A stretch of 64,000 nucleotides of DNA from Selaginella tamariscina (GCA_003024785.1 PUQB01000013.1:124001-188000); one strand, 5' to 3'; positions 1-11,504 are shown, counted from the first letter of the stretch. Notes: generated from the sequence alone by a model not told the origin. Program-made: numbers and translations.

Positions 1-760
1 CAATATTATCAAAGTCTTGTGTGTGGAGTATTCAGTCAAACACTATGTGTCTACATCGTACTATCCACAAGGCAATGAATAAGAAAAATCTATTAACAAA
101 AATATTAAAGACCATTATTAACTAAGATAGTCAATATGAATTGCAAAAATTGGGATAAAAACTAGCTTCAGCATTGTGGACATATGTACTATGTACAAGG
201 TTTCCACAAAATTTACGGCTTTTCAACTAACATATGGACTAGAGGCAATTATACACTTATTAATTTATCATATCATTATTACGTATGTCACTAGAATATG
301 ATATTGAAAAAACAGAACAAATGAAACAAAGGCTATTAAAATTGGAAAAACTCGATGAAAAAAGGCAACATGCTGTGTTTAACATATGAGTTAAACAAAT
401 ATGAATTAAGTTATGACACAATCGCCTCTGAAGGGTACAACAACAACCCATATTTCAAGTAGTTGAATTGATATGTCCCATTGGGCATAAGTTCAAATCC
501 AATGGTATGAATCATATTATTATAGAAATCCAATCCAACAACACTGTAATACTTATAGACAATATTACCCTAGTCCAAGTTACAAAAATGCTAACCAGAT
601 ATAAAAATACACAACCAAAGGATGATATAGATGAATATGTCACAAACCATGAAGAAGTCACCAAAATACGAGGACTACACAAAAGGAGGTTAAGAAGGAG
701 GAATTGGAAGAAGGGTAAGAAATTAATCAAAACGTGCCGTGATATGGGAAGGACACATTG
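1..760 (+). pseudogene. Degraded Ty3/gypsy integrase C-terminal half
   Basis: Conceptual translation of the first ~280 bases, with stops, resembles the end of a plant gypsy integrase core: a segment like STSYYPQGNE, then FTAFQLTYGLEAI, both hallmarks of the region around the catalytic Glu. Bases ~280-400 read EKLDEKRQHA, matching the charged stretch after the core, and the open frame at 468-761 may be the decayed C-terminal domain (KFKSNG, NNTV, LTRY). No intact frame, no LTR visible. The rest of the element lies left of the window or is lost. Inference from motifs only. Confidence 0.6.
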
Positions 761-1289
761 ATACAAGGGAGACAAGGAAGGAAAATAAGACATTTTTGTA
801 TAAAGAATACATGTAAGCAAAATCTTTCAAAGATATGGACAAGACAGCTTACACAAGTGTGACACCATTTTCAACAAACGAAAAAATCTGAGGTTCACAA
901 TATCCAATGCCAGAATATCTGCTGCAAAATCTACTAAAAACCAAGATATCATTATGGTGGACAAACAAGAGGGTGACAGATGGACTGCTATAAAATATCT
1001 GACAAGCCATAAATATGTTAATGTTAAAAAGAAGCAGTGGTGTGGAATAAACTCTATTAGATTTTTTGAATATACTGAATATATTGTTGGACATAATATA
1101 TACTCTCTTCTTTATTTCACTACATTTTACTGTTATTTTCTTAGTATACTTCTTTCTCTTTACTATTGTGTCGGGATCCATAGTATTACCTATTATATAC
1201 CTTACCATCTGTACTCTCTTTTGACCTTCTGAAGTTTGATTTCTGTCATTATCACATAGCACAATATTCCATTATTCCCTTATTATGGG

Positions 1290-1940
1290 TTGATAGTGGT
1301 GACCACGATTACGTTTTTAGGCATAAGAAATTTTAGCTTAACAAGATGTTGTGGATCTAAGTACTTGGAGATCATTGCCTTAAAAGTGTAGTTCAAGTGT
1401 TCCACCAAGTCGTCGGTCTCGAGGTGATATGAGGATGCAAATGACTATCGAATGCTCAATCAAGATGTCAAGAGGTGCATAACTTTTGATGCAAAGGTAG
1501 GACCTTCATCAGATAGAACTCACTTAGGACAAGAATGTTGTAGGATAACTTGCTCCATTAAACAACTCTACCAACCAAAAAGCAGAAGTGTCAAGCAATG
1601 CACTCACCTCAACCCACCATGTAAGTAGGTGCTCACAAATGTACTAGTTGCCCAGATGGCTACATGGAAAAGGACCCCATTAAGTCATAAGCCACTAGCT
1701 CAAAAGGGTGAGACACATGAATTAATTGTAGTTCACCTGGTGGCATTGTTGTTGGATTGTTTCATGTCTGACAAGGGACGCATGTCTTGGATGTACTCCA
1801 TCACTAATGAATGCACTTGTGGCCAGTAGACATGAGTATGCAACTTGTCTAGGATCTTGGCTGCTCCAAGACGACCTCCCAAAGGTGAGTAATGAAAGGC
1901 ATAAAAGTATGTTAGCACAAACTTAGTGGGGATGACCAAC
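1290..1940 (-). pseudogene. Degraded Ty3/gypsy integrase (zinc-binding plus core)
   Basis: On the minus strand, 1939-1733 reads like an integrase H2C2 zinc-binding domain (HYSPLGGRLGAAKILDKL, then VYWP) in which the downstream cysteines have decayed. Further along the same strand, ~1530-1300 reads SDEGPTFASK, SSYHLETDDLVEHLN and KYLDPQ, the second Asp and Glu regions of the catalytic core. The domain order is right for one minus-strand element. Several stops and no LTRs make this a fossil. Confidence 0.7.
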
Positions 1941-4379
1941 CATAGAGAAGCATTAAGATTTGTTCTAATGAAAAATAATAACTACTCCCATATACCAAAC
2001 TGGGATGAGTATTGTTAGAATTGATGTCCTCAAGAGGCTTAGGTAACTTGAAGAAAAACTTGGTTCATTTATGACTTTCATTAAAAAAAAATGTTTTAAA
2101 AATATATGAAGTTTAAATTTGAAGTTCTAGGGTATGTATTAAACATATATTTCATATACAAAATTTTAAGAATATATATTTAAATACGTGAAATTTCAAG
2201 AGCAAGAATCTAAATTTTACTTTTTATTAATGTTCTCTCTCTTTCTCCATATGATGTAATACAACTAAAATATCTACATGCTTAAATTTACAATATACTT
2301 TAAATATATATGAGGCCTATAAATGCAAAGTATGAATGTGTACGTTATATGTATATATACATAAATGAATATGCAACACTCTTATGTGCCAAATATAGTT
2401 TATAAATAAATGAATTGTTAAATAAAATTTAATACATTAATTAATATAACTAGTTTGCCAAATGATCCAAACAGCTACAAATGTATTTTGATCAAATTAA
2501 TTAAAGAATATATATAATAAAGTCACAAACATACTATATATTTGCAAATTCATAAATGTATATGTGATGCATATTTTTTGTAGCTATATGACCATTCATG
2601 TAGAATATGTATTATGTTTTAACAAGATACAAACCAATATAATGACTGTGATATGCACATACACACGCATGTGTCAGCGGTGTGTGTGCATGCTGTCTCA
2701 AAATTGTACACGCACTCATTGCAAATGCATGGATATACTATCACACAACACCAAATAGTTGTGTGTGCATATGTGTGTGCTTGCTTATTATATTCATAGG
2801 TATGTATATGCACATGTAACAAATTGGCACCAGCTCGTTATAGGACTCCTTCCCACATTCTAACATCAGTGTTTAAATGTGTGTATATACATACATATAT
2901 ATAGAGAGAAGATACAAAGTACGTATGCACACGCACCACACCATGTACTAGTAGACACTATAATCACCCACATGCACACGCACACAAGCACACATGCATA
3001 CGCACTTGCACGGGCACATGCGGTGCACACACGCAGCACATATATCTCAAGTCATGCCATTGTAGCGAAGAGTTTTAAAACCTAAAAAGATTAAATATAT
3101 CGAAAGTGATAGTAACTATGGAATATGCTAAGAATCTTGAATACACTGGGGATATATATACAAAAGTGAGACCATATCTGGCTAAAGGATAAGCATGTCA
3201 ATTTTATAAACTATTTAATTAATGTTATTTAAATTAAAATATGTATTTTTAATTTATTTTTAATTATAAAAGAATATATACAATAAATGTGAACTATTAA
3301 AATATGGTTGCGATTTGTATTTAAAACTTGGATTAAGTTAATCTGTTGATTATATGTTTATTCTTAATTAATCATGCATTGATCATCATGTGCATTAATT
3401 ATTAAATATTATTTAATATTTTATTAATAAATATGAAACTGTGGAAAATGTCAAATTAATGAATATGTGGTTTAAGCATAAATTTCGAGCATGTCACAAG
3501 GAAGGGCAATAACAAATAAACTTTGAAGATTAAAGGATGGATGTTTTCATGAAATATTATTAAGGAGTTTAATAAATAAATTAAGAACATCATCCTTATA
3601 TACTAAGTTTATTGTGTGTGTGTCCATGTGTTAAACTCATATTTAATTTGAGATTCTAAATCGACAATCACTTTAAATCTTAAACCTAATCTGATGGCCC
3701 ATCTCTTGTGTATTGTATAGAGGTTCTTATAAAAGTAATATTACAAATAGTTATTTAAATTAAATTTGGATTAACACAATCTACCTGTTATTTATCTATA
3801 TTATTGAAAAATGAAATTTAATTATACTTAATAAGATAAGTTTAAATGAGATAATATAAACATATGCACATATCTCAATAATACAAACTTTTATTAATTT
3901 TAAATTCGTGGTGAACATCCGACGAACGTTTTTTTAAGAATTGTTTAAGAAGGTTCGTCTTAACACACATGGTGTATTGGTACTACACTTAAGGTATAAC
4001 TCCATGGATTCTCTTGGGGTGATAACCCTTGAGTTGCGCTTAAACCTACTCTGTAACGTTGTTGACGCATTTCATTATCGATCAAAATACTTATATATGG
4101 AGAGAAATGGTAAATACAAATGAAGAGATTACTACGAAAACATCAACTCACAAATAGGTGGAACTTGGAAGCATTAATTTAATAAATGTTGGGCTCCAGA
4201 ATTAACACTCCGAAGCCAGAACCTGATTCGTATCCTTGCATATACTTTGAGACGTATTTCTATAAACCAGACGTCCAATTCATTTGGTGTCATATAAAGT
4301 ATATCAACTTCTATGACTGGAATATTTCTAAGTTGAGCTGGACCTATTTAACATAATAATTTACAATAATAAACTTTTT
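1941..4379. other. AT-rich stretch without recognisable genes
   Basis: Long A/T-rich DNA with patches of alternating CA/TG (about 2650-2820 and 2930-3040). The short open frames have low-complexity translations and no motif. I see no gene, RNA or element ends here. Confidence 0.6.
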
Positions 4380-4382
4380 GAA

Positions 4383-6795
4383 ATATATCACAAATACCTG
4401 CAACATCTATAACAGCTGTACCAAGTGTGATCGACCCCTCCTCACTCACACTCGAACAACCTGCCCGGTTCAATCCTACATCTTCTAGCCTCTTGTAAAT
4501 GACTCGCTCTGAAAGATAAACTTCATTATTTAAAGCTGAAATAAAATCTAAGCATATACCTGGAAGGGGTTCTCTTGGAACTTTGCTTAGTATTTTATTG
4601 ACCCTTTACTCAATCCGATGTTTATAATTCTCCATGTTTTTCAAAAGTTTGGCATTGACTGATTCATACTATGTTGGATCTTTAGGAACCACCCAATTCA
4701 ATGCTAGTATCCGGATGTGGCCTTGAATGCAACATGAAGCTTCCTCCGAGGCCACCTTTACTTTTCCTAAAACAAAACAATTTTAAATGTTAAAATTACA
4801 CTATTATAAAGAAAATAATTTAACAATGAAAACATACCACTGAGAAGCAGATGAAACTCAGAGTTTAAGTAAACTACACCGATAGGGAAGTTTTAGATTT
4901 CATATGTAAAGGGCAATAGTGTTTTATATTTATCCTTGTAAAACTTTGCAACTTCATTGTACATTTCTTACATTTCATGTATTGTTTATGGACACTTATA
5001 AATAAAATCAAAGATTAAATTATATATAATACTACTAAATAAACAAAAATACGTATGACACCAATCTGAATGTGAAGACAATCCCTTATTTATGTATGGT
5101 TGCCCCAGATATACATACATATATACATAAATAAGGGATTGTCCTTAGATTCAAATACATGTTATAATGTACAAAAAATATTTAAGTGTCGTATGTATTT
5201 CTGTTTGTTTAGTAGTATTATATATAATTTAATCTCCAATTTTATTTACAGATAATATAAAAAATATAAAAAGTATATAATGAAGTTGCAAAACTTTACA
5301 AAATAAATATAACACACCACTGCCTTCCATATATAAAATCTAAAACTTCCCTATTGATGTAATTTATTTAAACTCGGAGTTTCATCTACTTCTTGTTAAT
5401 ACATTTTCATTATTAAATTATTTTCTTTATAATTTAATATTTAAAATTGTTTTTGTTTTAGGAAAAGTAAGGGTAACCTTGGAGGACAGTCCCCTATTTG
5501 TGTATGGTTGCCCGGATATATATATATATGAGTACCTTTTAAAAGATTCATGCTGAAAGGCCGTGCCTAAAAGGCGGTGCTTCAGTTTCTAAGAAGAGCT
5601 CAAACAAATCTTTTGTGACCATACTATTATTCACAGTGACGTGTCCATAAATGTCTTGAATACCTTATGAATATCCACTTGTACCCCAAACCTGCATATA
5701 TAATGAAATCAAATCCTAACAGAAAGGAAACCGAAAAGGAATTTTTACTTCAATATACAAACGTTCTACAATCTGTTTTGTAACCTTTCAAGTTGATAGC
5801 GAGAGCCACTTGCCAAAGCTTGATAGAGATCTGCTGAAGACCCACCATCCCCCTTAGCCGCAATTAGAACCTAAAGGACCCACTATTTTGTGGACTTTCC
5901 ATCGTTTTCGTGATATGTAACATAAGACAGCAACATAATGTCTTCCTTCCATACCTGTTCCATACCTGTTTAAAAAGAGAAGAGAAAGACTGGAAAGTAA
6001 TATTTTCATGCACACCTATATTTCCTGTGCCTGAATCATAAGAAAAACCCTTTCCTAACTTTTCATGCTCAGCTTTTGCTACTTCACCTGGCAGTGACAT
6101 TTGTACCTGGCAGTGACATTTGTACCCACGTTGTTTCACCATGTTCGTCTACAGACTGTATCTTATACAATCTGTAGACAAACATGATAAAACAACGTGG
6201 AGAGCCATGCATTACCCGATCTTTTCCAAGGCTCCTCTTCAAATCTGAGTTGAAATCTGGCAGGATGCTCTAAAACCTTCCTTATCACTTCTTCATTCAC
6301 AAAGAGTGCTTGTTTCTGGTTTAGTTTATCATTGGCTGGGAGTTCATCTTTAAGGACCTGTAAGGCAAAGATGAGATTCAGGAAAAAAACTAAAATTCAT
6401 ATTCACCTTCAAAAATACTGACTGGTACTTGTGAGTTTCCAAGTTTGCCGAACTCGGAGGTGCATCAACCACCTTTGAGGCAGCTTTACTTCTCTTGTGC
6501 TGCATTGGGGTAGTGTTCTCCAATACATTGCCCGAGCACTTGTATGAAATTCTTCCAGTGCATCGAGGTCCTCATGCGTTGCCCTTTTGCCAGCCTGAGG
6601 CGCGCCAAATACGCGGCACACTCTAAACATTCGCAGGCCTCCCGAGCCCGCGGGCTATAGTTCTCTTGGGGGGCATACTGACGCCAGCAAAACAAAAAAC
6701 AAAGAAATTGATCCACGGCAAAACCGGGAAACAGTAACTCACTGAGAATTTCTTCCACAATCGGAGCAGATCCTGGAAGCCCTAATTCCACGCGG
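4383..6795 (-). CDS. Unidentified multi-exon gene or pseudogene
   Basis: I do not recognise this gene. On the minus strand several blocks look coding and are flanked by splice-like sites. 6360-6185 reads QVLKDELPANDKLNQKQALF followed by a HPARFQLRFEEEPW block. 5875-5785 reads LIAAKGDGGSSADLYQALAS. 4935-4850 reads FPIGVVYLNSEFHLLLSG and ends at a GTATGT donor; after a TTTTAG acceptor, 4766-4580 continues KVKVASEEASCCIQGHIRIL with an in-frame TAG. A last block at ~4555-4390 reads LSERVIYKRLEDVG. Stops and frame changes suggest decay. An intron and exon edge of this gene are copied in the inverted repeat at 4742-5486. Start, end and exon set are not established. Confidence 0.3.
4742..5486. repeat. 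Large inverted repeat, ~350-bp arms
   Basis: The left arm (about 4742-5097) and right arm (about 5123-5486) are reverse complements over most of their length, with scattered substitutions and a small insertion in the right arm. Outer ends pair (TCCTCC...TTACTTTTCC against GGAAAAGTAA...GGAGGA), as do internal blocks such as AATTATATATAATACTACTA. The spacer is only ~25 bp, so a transcript could fold into one long hairpin. The left arm covers an intron and exon edge of the candidate gene on the minus strand. Confidence 0.85.
5077..5143. repeat. Perfect 21-bp palindrome arms with 25-bp loop
   Basis: GACAATCCCTTATTTATGTA at 5077 is exactly inverted at 5123-5143. It forms the tip of the larger inverted repeat. 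A diverged direct copy of the left arm and loop (GACAGTCCCC..., then GTATGGTTGCCC) lies at 5485-5516, just outside the right arm, so this unit behaves like the terminal sequence of a small mobile element. Confidence 0.8.
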
Positions 6796-6799
6796 CGTC

Positions 6800-7105
6800 T
6801 CCTAACTAATAAAAGGGAAAATTACATATATACTTATCGTATTTACGTATATACCTTTAGAAAATTTTAAATTTACCCTGAAACTAACTTCATAAATTTC
6901 AAAATTAAAAATTAAAAAATATTTTTAAAAATTAATAAATTTTTTAATTAATTTATATTTTATTATATTTAAGTCCAAAATACAACTTATATCACAATAT
7001 AATATAATTATTTTAAAAAATATTCCATTTTTTTTACTATGGCATTAACATTGAACACTTAATGAACTTCAATTATTTCATTCACAATATATTGTTTAAC
7101 TAAAG
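6800..7105. other. AT-rich intergenic gap
   Basis: Very A/T-rich, no open frame and no recognisable signal, between the unidentified minus-strand gene and the 3' end of the J-domain gene. Confidence 0.5.
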
Positions 7106-7231
7106 TTTATTGCCAGACAACAGTTGTAGTGCCTGTGGTTCTAGCAGAGAAAAGTGAAACGATCTCCGGATCGATCTGCCTTACTGCAACTAGAATATCC
7201 TGAGGAAGTTCCTTTGGAATATTCGGGCTCT

Positions 7232-8218
7232 CTATTGTGATTGGCATGCTGAAACCTTGCCGTTTACTTCCACAATTGCTGCATAGCCATAGTCTTTGCT
7301 TGCCGTGAACCCCGTCACTCTTATTCTTTCGTATGCACTGACTATCTGTACACAAAAATACGCACACATACGTGTGTGAGATGTATGCAGAGAATGGGAG
7401 AAACGTGTGATATATGTATATATATATGAACATGTAATACATCCATACATGCATAGGATGTATATGTATATAGAATTTAAAGATTTGATGCATACATGTT
7501 TATATTTTTCTACACACACAAACACACACGTACGTGCCTTTTTGAAGGTTTCATCGTTCGTGATGCCTGGGTTCTTGTCAGGATGATTTTTCGCTGCCAG
7601 AGTTCTATAAGCCATCCTGACCTACACGAATACGTTTCATATATATATGTATATATATTATATATATATATATATCTGTGTGTGTGTGTGTGTGTGTGTG
7701 TTGGGGGTTTGTAGTGCACAAATATCACACACACACACACAAAATGATATTTATATATGTATTATTAAGTGTTGACTTATCTAATAAATAAGCTACGTAA
7801 ATGGTGCGTGCGTGCGTATCTGATAATTAGTAACGGGAGAGAACCTGGGAAGCTGAAGCATTTCTAGGTAAACCAAGGATGGAAAAAGGGCATTCGTTCT
7901 CGGGCACTCGCTCTGTCTCTTGTTCGGGTGTCATAGATTTGAAGCAGCTCCCTAATACAAACTCGTAGAAATCATTTGCTGGTTCATATGCATACTCCAA
8001 ACTACAAAACATATACAAATATGTGCGTGCGACATATTTACCTATAGAATGTATCTTTAATGTTATATGATTTGCTCGTTTCATATCAAAGATATAGTGC
8101 GTGTGGTGTGTGTATGTTGTGTGTATGCTCTCTCTCTCTCTCACACACACACATATACACATAACACGCACATATAGACATGCATAATGCAAAAACCACA
8201 CATAGGTTACACTGCTAA

Positions 8219-8276
<58 letters not shown>

Positions 8277-8602
8277 CCTAGAACGTGGAATCTGACGTAG
8301 AGACTTTGATCCTTTAGCACCACATTCTGCAACTTCCCTGCATAATTCAAATTGTCAATTTGAGTACATTAACTAAATACAATTTAGCTTTACACACTTA
8401 ACTAAGTTATGAGAAATTATTCAGTTTTCTCCCGTTTATAAATTACTTAAACTTTACCTAGCCGAATTTGATTAATTACACACGCAGAGAGAGAGAGAGA
8501 GGTATACCTGCATAGGAAATGGATGGCTTTTGGCAGAACTTCTACAGCATCTAGTTCTGATACCAATGCAAGCTCAGCAACGGGGAGCCAGTCATCGAAC
8601 CT
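7232..8602 (-). CDS. J-domain (DnaJ/Hsp40-like) protein, 3' exons
   Basis: A J-domain protein, a co-chaperone that stimulates Hsp70 ATPase through its HPD loop. Minus-strand exons with matching phases: 8602-8508 (DWLPVAELALVSELDAVE...), 8337-8278, 8001-7845 (ends CPFSILGLPRNASASQ, J-domain helix I), 7621-7538 (MAYRTLAAKNHPDKNPG, with the invariant HPD) and 7345-7232 (IVSAYERIR, helix IV). The 7538 junction uses a GC donor if the frame is kept. The last exon stops at 7232, but the +1 frame to 7107 reads a convincing tail (ITIESPNIPKELPQ, TTTVVW), so a one-base slip near 7265 is likely. Exons before 8602 were not found. The protein is not one I can name; what precedes the J domain is unfamiliar. 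Confidence 0.7.
7640..7745. repeat. TA/TG/CA microsatellite in J-domain intron
   Basis: Runs of (TA)n, then (TG)n and (CA)n fill much of the intron between the helix I and HPD exons of the J-domain gene. Confidence 0.9.
8101..8276. repeat. CT/CA compound microsatellites beside a splice donor
   Basis: (CT)n(CA)n blocks at ~8128-8160 and 8220-8276. On the minus strand the second block is the start of an intron, GTAGTGTGTGTG..., so the splice donor at 8277 opens straight into the repeat. Confidence 0.9.
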
Positions 8603-8707
8603 CTAGGCCTTCTGTCTTACACAAACTACGAATTCACGTATCTTACGATCTGCATAAGTTTTGCGTAAAACCATGCAATTAACCTATGCATAAGTAAAGG
8701 CACATTG

Positions 8708-8708
<1 letters not shown>

Positions 8709-8742
<34 letters not shown>
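8709..8742. repeat. (GA)n microsatellite
   Basis: About 16 GA units directly upstream of the last U2B''/U1A exon, in its presumed intron. Confidence 0.9.
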
Positions 8743-8746
<4 letters not shown>

Positions 8747-8776
8747 TTAAACTTACGTTGTTGTGAATGTATACAG

Positions 8777-9037
8777 GCACCGGCTAAGACAGGATCGCAG
8801 GATCCAAATAACATATTGTTCCTGGAGAATCTACCACATGAATCAACAGGGCCGATGCTTAGCCATTTGTTCAACCCGTACCCAGGGCTTAAGGAGGTTA
8901 GAATGGTGGAGGGCAGGCCAGGGATTGCATTCGTGGAATACATGGATGAAGGGCAGGCAAGTGTGGCTATGGAAGCACTCTCAGGGTTTAAGATCACTGC
9001 TAACCATGCGATGGTTATCTCCTACGCCAAGAAATAG
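8777..9037 (+). CDS. U2B''/U1A-type snRNP protein, last exon (second RRM)
   Basis: The exon starts after an ATACAG acceptor and encodes 86 residues ending in YAKK and TAG. The reading [32 protein letters not shown], then [17 protein letters not shown] is the C-terminal RRM of plant U2B''/U1A, with RNP2-like (ILFLENLP) and RNP1-like (GIAFVEY) motifs. These proteins bind U1 or U2 snRNA stem-loops in the spliceosome. No exon for the first RRM was found upstream on this strand, where the J-domain gene lies in the opposite direction. It may be a lone duplicated exon rather than a working gene. The exon itself is intact. Confidence 0.8.
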   Translation, partial: APAKTGSQDPNNILFLENLPHESTGPMLSHLFNPYPGLKEVRMVEGRPGIAFVEYMDEGQASVAMEALSGFKITANHAMVISYAKK

Positions 9038-9519
9038 GTGGCTGCTTTGTTTTAGTTGTATTTGTATTTTCTTTCTTATCCATCAAAGAACATATCTAAT
9101 CTTTATACGTTTGTATGTGTTTCCGTATAACAATTATGTAATATCTACATATAATGTTATATTTGTAGTTAGGTGTACTAAGTACGTGCTTACTTAGCGC
9201 TTAAAACATAGTATCCGTGTATGTACATATATGTGTGGTTTCTAGAGGGTGATGCGTCCTTAGATGCAGCATGGCGAACATAGGCGACATGGCAGGCTGA
9301 TATGGTAAGGCAGGAGGATGTGGCAAATAGATACAGAGATGATGAGGAGATAGGAATAAGGTAGATGTTACCCACAAAAGGAACATATTGATGTATGTTA
9401 ATACACGAGTGAATAAGATACGCACAGTTCCAATATGTACATATGTATGTACTAACATATATATATATTGCGGTAAAGGTTGACGTGGCAAAATAGCAAT
9501 ATTCTCCTTCCTTTCCCAG

Positions 9520-9812
9520 GGTGAACTCTGCTTACGAGGTTGGACGTTTTCATATTACTTCTGTATTATATTAATTATATGTGAGACATAGATACACATA
9601 TGCACACACACTATACAGGTATGTATTATTTATGTAATAATTAAAATATTTATGTTTTATATGCAGGATATTTAAATAATCCAAAAGCACCTATGGAGAC
9701 CATTGATAAAGAAGGATGTTTACACACAGGTGACCTTGTTTACCTTGATAAATAAGGTACCATGTTCGTCATGGACCGTTTTAAAGAGTTGATTAAGTAC
9801 AAAGGCTTCTAA
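9520..9812 (+). pseudogene. 4-coumarate:CoA ligase-like (ANL superfamily) fragment
   Basis: Two exon fragments. 9520-9536, after a CCCAG acceptor, reads GELCLRG, the conserved motif before the C-terminal hinge of adenylate-forming enzymes. After a GCAG acceptor, 9667-9812 reads [20 protein letters not shown], then GDLVYLDK, a stop, GTMFVMDRFKELIKYKGF and another stop. TGD, DR and KELIKYKG are the hinge signature of 4-coumarate:CoA ligases and relatives, which activate hydroxycinnamates or fatty acids with ATP and CoA. Two in-frame stops and no flanking exons make it a fragment. Confidence 0.8.
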
Positions 9813-9899
9813 ATAAGTTTAATACATAGAGTACATACTTTGATCTACTAACATACATGTGTGTGTGTGTAGAGAGAGAGACAGAGACAGAGCATAACC

Positions 9900-10687
9900 T
9901 TAATCAAATGAGATGTTATGATGGTGTTTCTTTGCAACCTCAGAAGCCGTTAATCCATCTTTATCAACAGCCGAAGGATCGGCTCCATGTGTCAATAGCT
10001 GCTCACATACTCCTCTATGGCCCCATCCTAAATATATTATAGTTAACATAATATAATATATAAATAAAACAGAGTTAATTATAATGTTTTCTAAAAAATG
10101 TTTAATATAACTAACTTTAATAATAAAATTCATTAACCTGCAGCTGAGTCCGGTGAATGTTCCTATGAGATGGATTTACATTGGCTTCAGAGAGTAGAAA
10201 AGATACTATCTCTGTATGACCTCGGCTGGCTGCCCAGTACAAAGGCGTAGAACACATATTATCTCTACATTCTGCATCCACTCCTTCCTGTTAATACATA
10301 AAATAATTAGTTAATTGTTAATATTACAAAATTATTAATATAATCAAGGATGTATAAGTAATATGTATAATGTACTTGTACAGTATATAAACACCTGTAC
10401 TAGCCATCGAACGGCAGCTAAGTAACCAGCTGAAGAAGCACGGTGCAAAGGTTGACATCCAGAACAATCTGTAGCCGTCAGATCAACTCCATATTTCCTC
10501 AAAAGCTCCATGCAAAGAACATGGCCACCATATGCAGCTTCATGTATAGGCTGGCTACCACCATTTTCAGTAGCCTTTGGATCTCCACCCGCACATAATA
10601 GCATCTCAAGGACTTGTGTGTGTCCATGTAGAGAAGCTGTATGCACACTTAATGCAAGTTTCAGGACTAAATATGTGTGTAAAAGTA

Positions 10688-10730
<43 letters not shown>

Positions 10731-11296
10731 CCACGACACACACACACACACACACACCTGGTCCGACCATTGTTACTTCTAGCATTGCAATCTGCACCTT
10801 GGGACAGTAACAATTGAGCAACTGGGGCAGATCCTACTCGAGTGGCAATATGGATTGGCCTTTCACCTTTGTGATCACCCTCATTTACATTTGCTCTATA
10901 TGGAGAAAACTTAACCTTTGTTAATTAATATATAGTAACCGTATATATACTTGAATATGAATTTCGAGCCTAGTGAGGAGGGCTGAGACAACATGAGTAT
11001 GACCAGCAGCAGCATATGCAGAGGAGTAAACCCGTTCGTTTTGTGAGCTGAAAACTAACGCACCCGCTTGCAGGAGTAGCTCAACACACTTTGTGTGTCC
11101 TACGTCTGTGTATACACATGTGTATATGTATACTCAAAAGATATGAAAAGTATCAACATGTATGTATTTACACACCGCATTGTGTGTGTGTGTTCCCATA
11201 ACACACATATAACTAAGTTGCATATGAACACCTATATAAAACCTCGTGGAGAGCAGTTTTGCCTCTTTTATCTCTTGCATCTGGATAAACACCTTT
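9900..11296 (-). CDS. Ankyrin-repeat protein, 3' exons
   Basis: Ankyrin repeats are protein-binding helix-turn-helix units; no partner is indicated. Minus-strand exons: 11296-11243 (KGVYPDARDKRGKTALHE), ~11105-10952 (GHTKCVELLLQAGA, then AAAGHTHVVSALL), 10893-10758 (GDHKGERPIHIATR, LLLSQGADCNARSNNGR), 10647-10395 (ASLHGHTQVLEMLL, EAAYGGHVLCMELLRKYGVD, GCQPLHRASSAGYLAAVRWL), 10287-10138 (STPLYWAASRGHTEIVSFLL) and 10034-9900 (GVCEQLLTHGADPSAVD, ending NISFD). This makes at least seven repeats. Most junctions keep phase. Two do not: 11243/~11105, and within 10287-10138, where a one-base shift restores a repeat start (SPDSAAGWGHRG). The protein most resembles small ankyrin-only or ASB-like proteins; the 5' end is not found. 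Confidence 0.75.
10648..10757. repeat. Intron built of (GT)n and (GA)n microsatellite
   Basis: On the minus strand the 110-bp intron of the ankyrin gene starts GTGTGTGT..., runs through ~50 bases of GT and ~25 of GA, and ends TTAAG. The donor dinucleotide is the first unit of the repeat. Confidence 0.85.
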
Positions 11297-11365
11297 CTGA
11301 AAGAACATTAAATTAAAAAATGTATATTATAAGGTAACTACGGTAAATACGTAGGTTACCTTAAG

Positions 11366-11369
<4 letters not shown>

Positions 11370-11399
<30 letters not shown>
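11370..11399. repeat. (TA)n microsatellite
   Basis: About 15 TA units between the ankyrin gene and the glucose-6-phosphate isomerase copy. Confidence 0.9.
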
Positions 11400-11402
<3 letters not shown>

Positions 11403-11504
11403 ATTCAAGTAATTGTTATTATTAGGAGATAATTGGTGTTTAAACCACCACAAGGTTTTACATACCAATTAATCATATCGCACCTTATTTGTAGTCCAAT
11501 TCTC

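Noticed and set aside
849..1262. 137-codon minus-strand open frame
   Set aside because: No motif, low-complexity AT-rich composition, overlapping frames on both strands; probably chance.
7496..7740. Open frames through CA/TG microsatellites (also at 8270, 10577, 14123, 61624, 62926)
   Set aside because: Cys-Val, Thr-His or Arg-Glu repeats are dinucleotide repeats read in frame, not proteins.
8508..9900. Ankyrin and J-domain exons as one gene
   Set aside because: The ankyrin frame ends at a stop at 9900 after a normal C-terminal helix, and no exon bridges to 8602.
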